DNA of 64,000 bases from Arion vulgaris (taxonomy: Eukaryota > Mollusca > Gastropoda > Stylommatophora > Arionidae): positions 28,502,176 to 28,566,175 of the forward strand of contig CM036771.1 in NCBI GenBank assembly GCA_020796225.1. Direction: 5' to 3'. Under the pieces are notes generated by a model. That model saw nothing but the letters and a program-made list of their open reading frames with translations, did not search any database and had not been told where the DNA came from. Of this stretch, positions 63,836-64,000 are shown in pieces. Numbering within the stretch: the first letter of the stretch is position 1; each line of letters opens with the position of its first letter. The translations under genes and the position numbers were made by a program.

Positions 63836-63977
63836 TCCCAAGATGAGGGACACTTGTTACAGAAAGCAAGCCATCATGCAAAAAAAATCAGATTCCATTA
63901 ATCGCCATGACAACACCTGAAGCAGGAGAGTGAAATTTAAAAAAAAAACTACCTGAGAGAATGTAATTCTGTAAACT

Positions 63978-64000
63978 GTTATTGGTTACTAAACTAACGT
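63978..64000 (-). mobile_element. Start of another LINE-I copy at the window edge
   Basis: The last bases, 'attggttactaaactaac', equal the LINE-I 3' terminus seen at 9132 and 16460. A minus-strand copy probably continues beyond the window. Confidence 0.55.

Overview
This 64 kb window looks like invertebrate animal genomic DNA, most likely lophotrochozoan and possibly a mollusc. The organism is an inference from gene structure, base composition and the mix of LINEs, tRNA-like SINEs, piggyBac-like and Tigger-like elements. The sequence does not name a species. No bacterial operon, CRISPR array or rRNA gene is present.

The only host gene I can support is MCM7, a subunit of the MCM2-7 replicative helicase. 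It lies on the + strand in 16 coding exons from 8034 to 61319. The exons join in phase to 2,175 nt, which is 724 codons plus a stop (about the family's usual size, human MCM7 being 719 aa). The C4 zinc finger, Walker A, Walker B, sensor 1 and arginine finger are all intact. Upstream of the ATG lie an E-box and an E2F-type site about 10 bp apart. Intron 3 has a GC donor. Intron 7 has both hallmarks of a U12-type (minor spliceosome) intron.

Almost everything else is repetitive. 1-1705: a degraded tandem satellite of about 57 bp. 1.8-7.7 kb: LINE and SINE fragments, two short tandem repeats, a tRNA-like SINE head and a LINE with reverse transcriptase and RNase H. Introns 1-2: a piggyBac-like derivative and a Tigger-like transposon split by a LINE. 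Introns 3-5: LINE copies, a SINE and a roughly 0.9 kb duplication. Introns 6-9: a second piggyBac derivative, a GC-rich repeat block and a 33-bp minisatellite that stays open in frame into exon 10. Introns 10-12: nested LINE, piggyBac and SINE insertions, plus two long LINEs. Introns 13-15: a third piggyBac derivative, a SINE inside a LINE, and a LINE with endonuclease and RT regions split by another piggyBac-like copy. After the MCM7 stop come LINE tails and an unexplained AT-rich stretch.

The mobile elements can be grouped by self-evident structure. SINE-A (about 245 bp) has five copies bounded by perfect 9-13 bp target duplications and a sixth with an 11-bp one. SINE-B is a related family sharing a 20-nt core. 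SINE-C ends in a heptamer tail. A piggyBac-like family (TTAA targets, termini CCCTCTTATTCC) has three copies that share the same internal deletion. A second piggyBac-like family has termini CACTTTRCTGACC. There are at least five LINE lineages with distinct 3' tails. Nesting gives relative insertion ages. No new multi-gene system was found. The most notable observations are the minor-class intron, a possible alternative first exon of MCM7, the exonizable minisatellite, and the piggyBac and SINE families.
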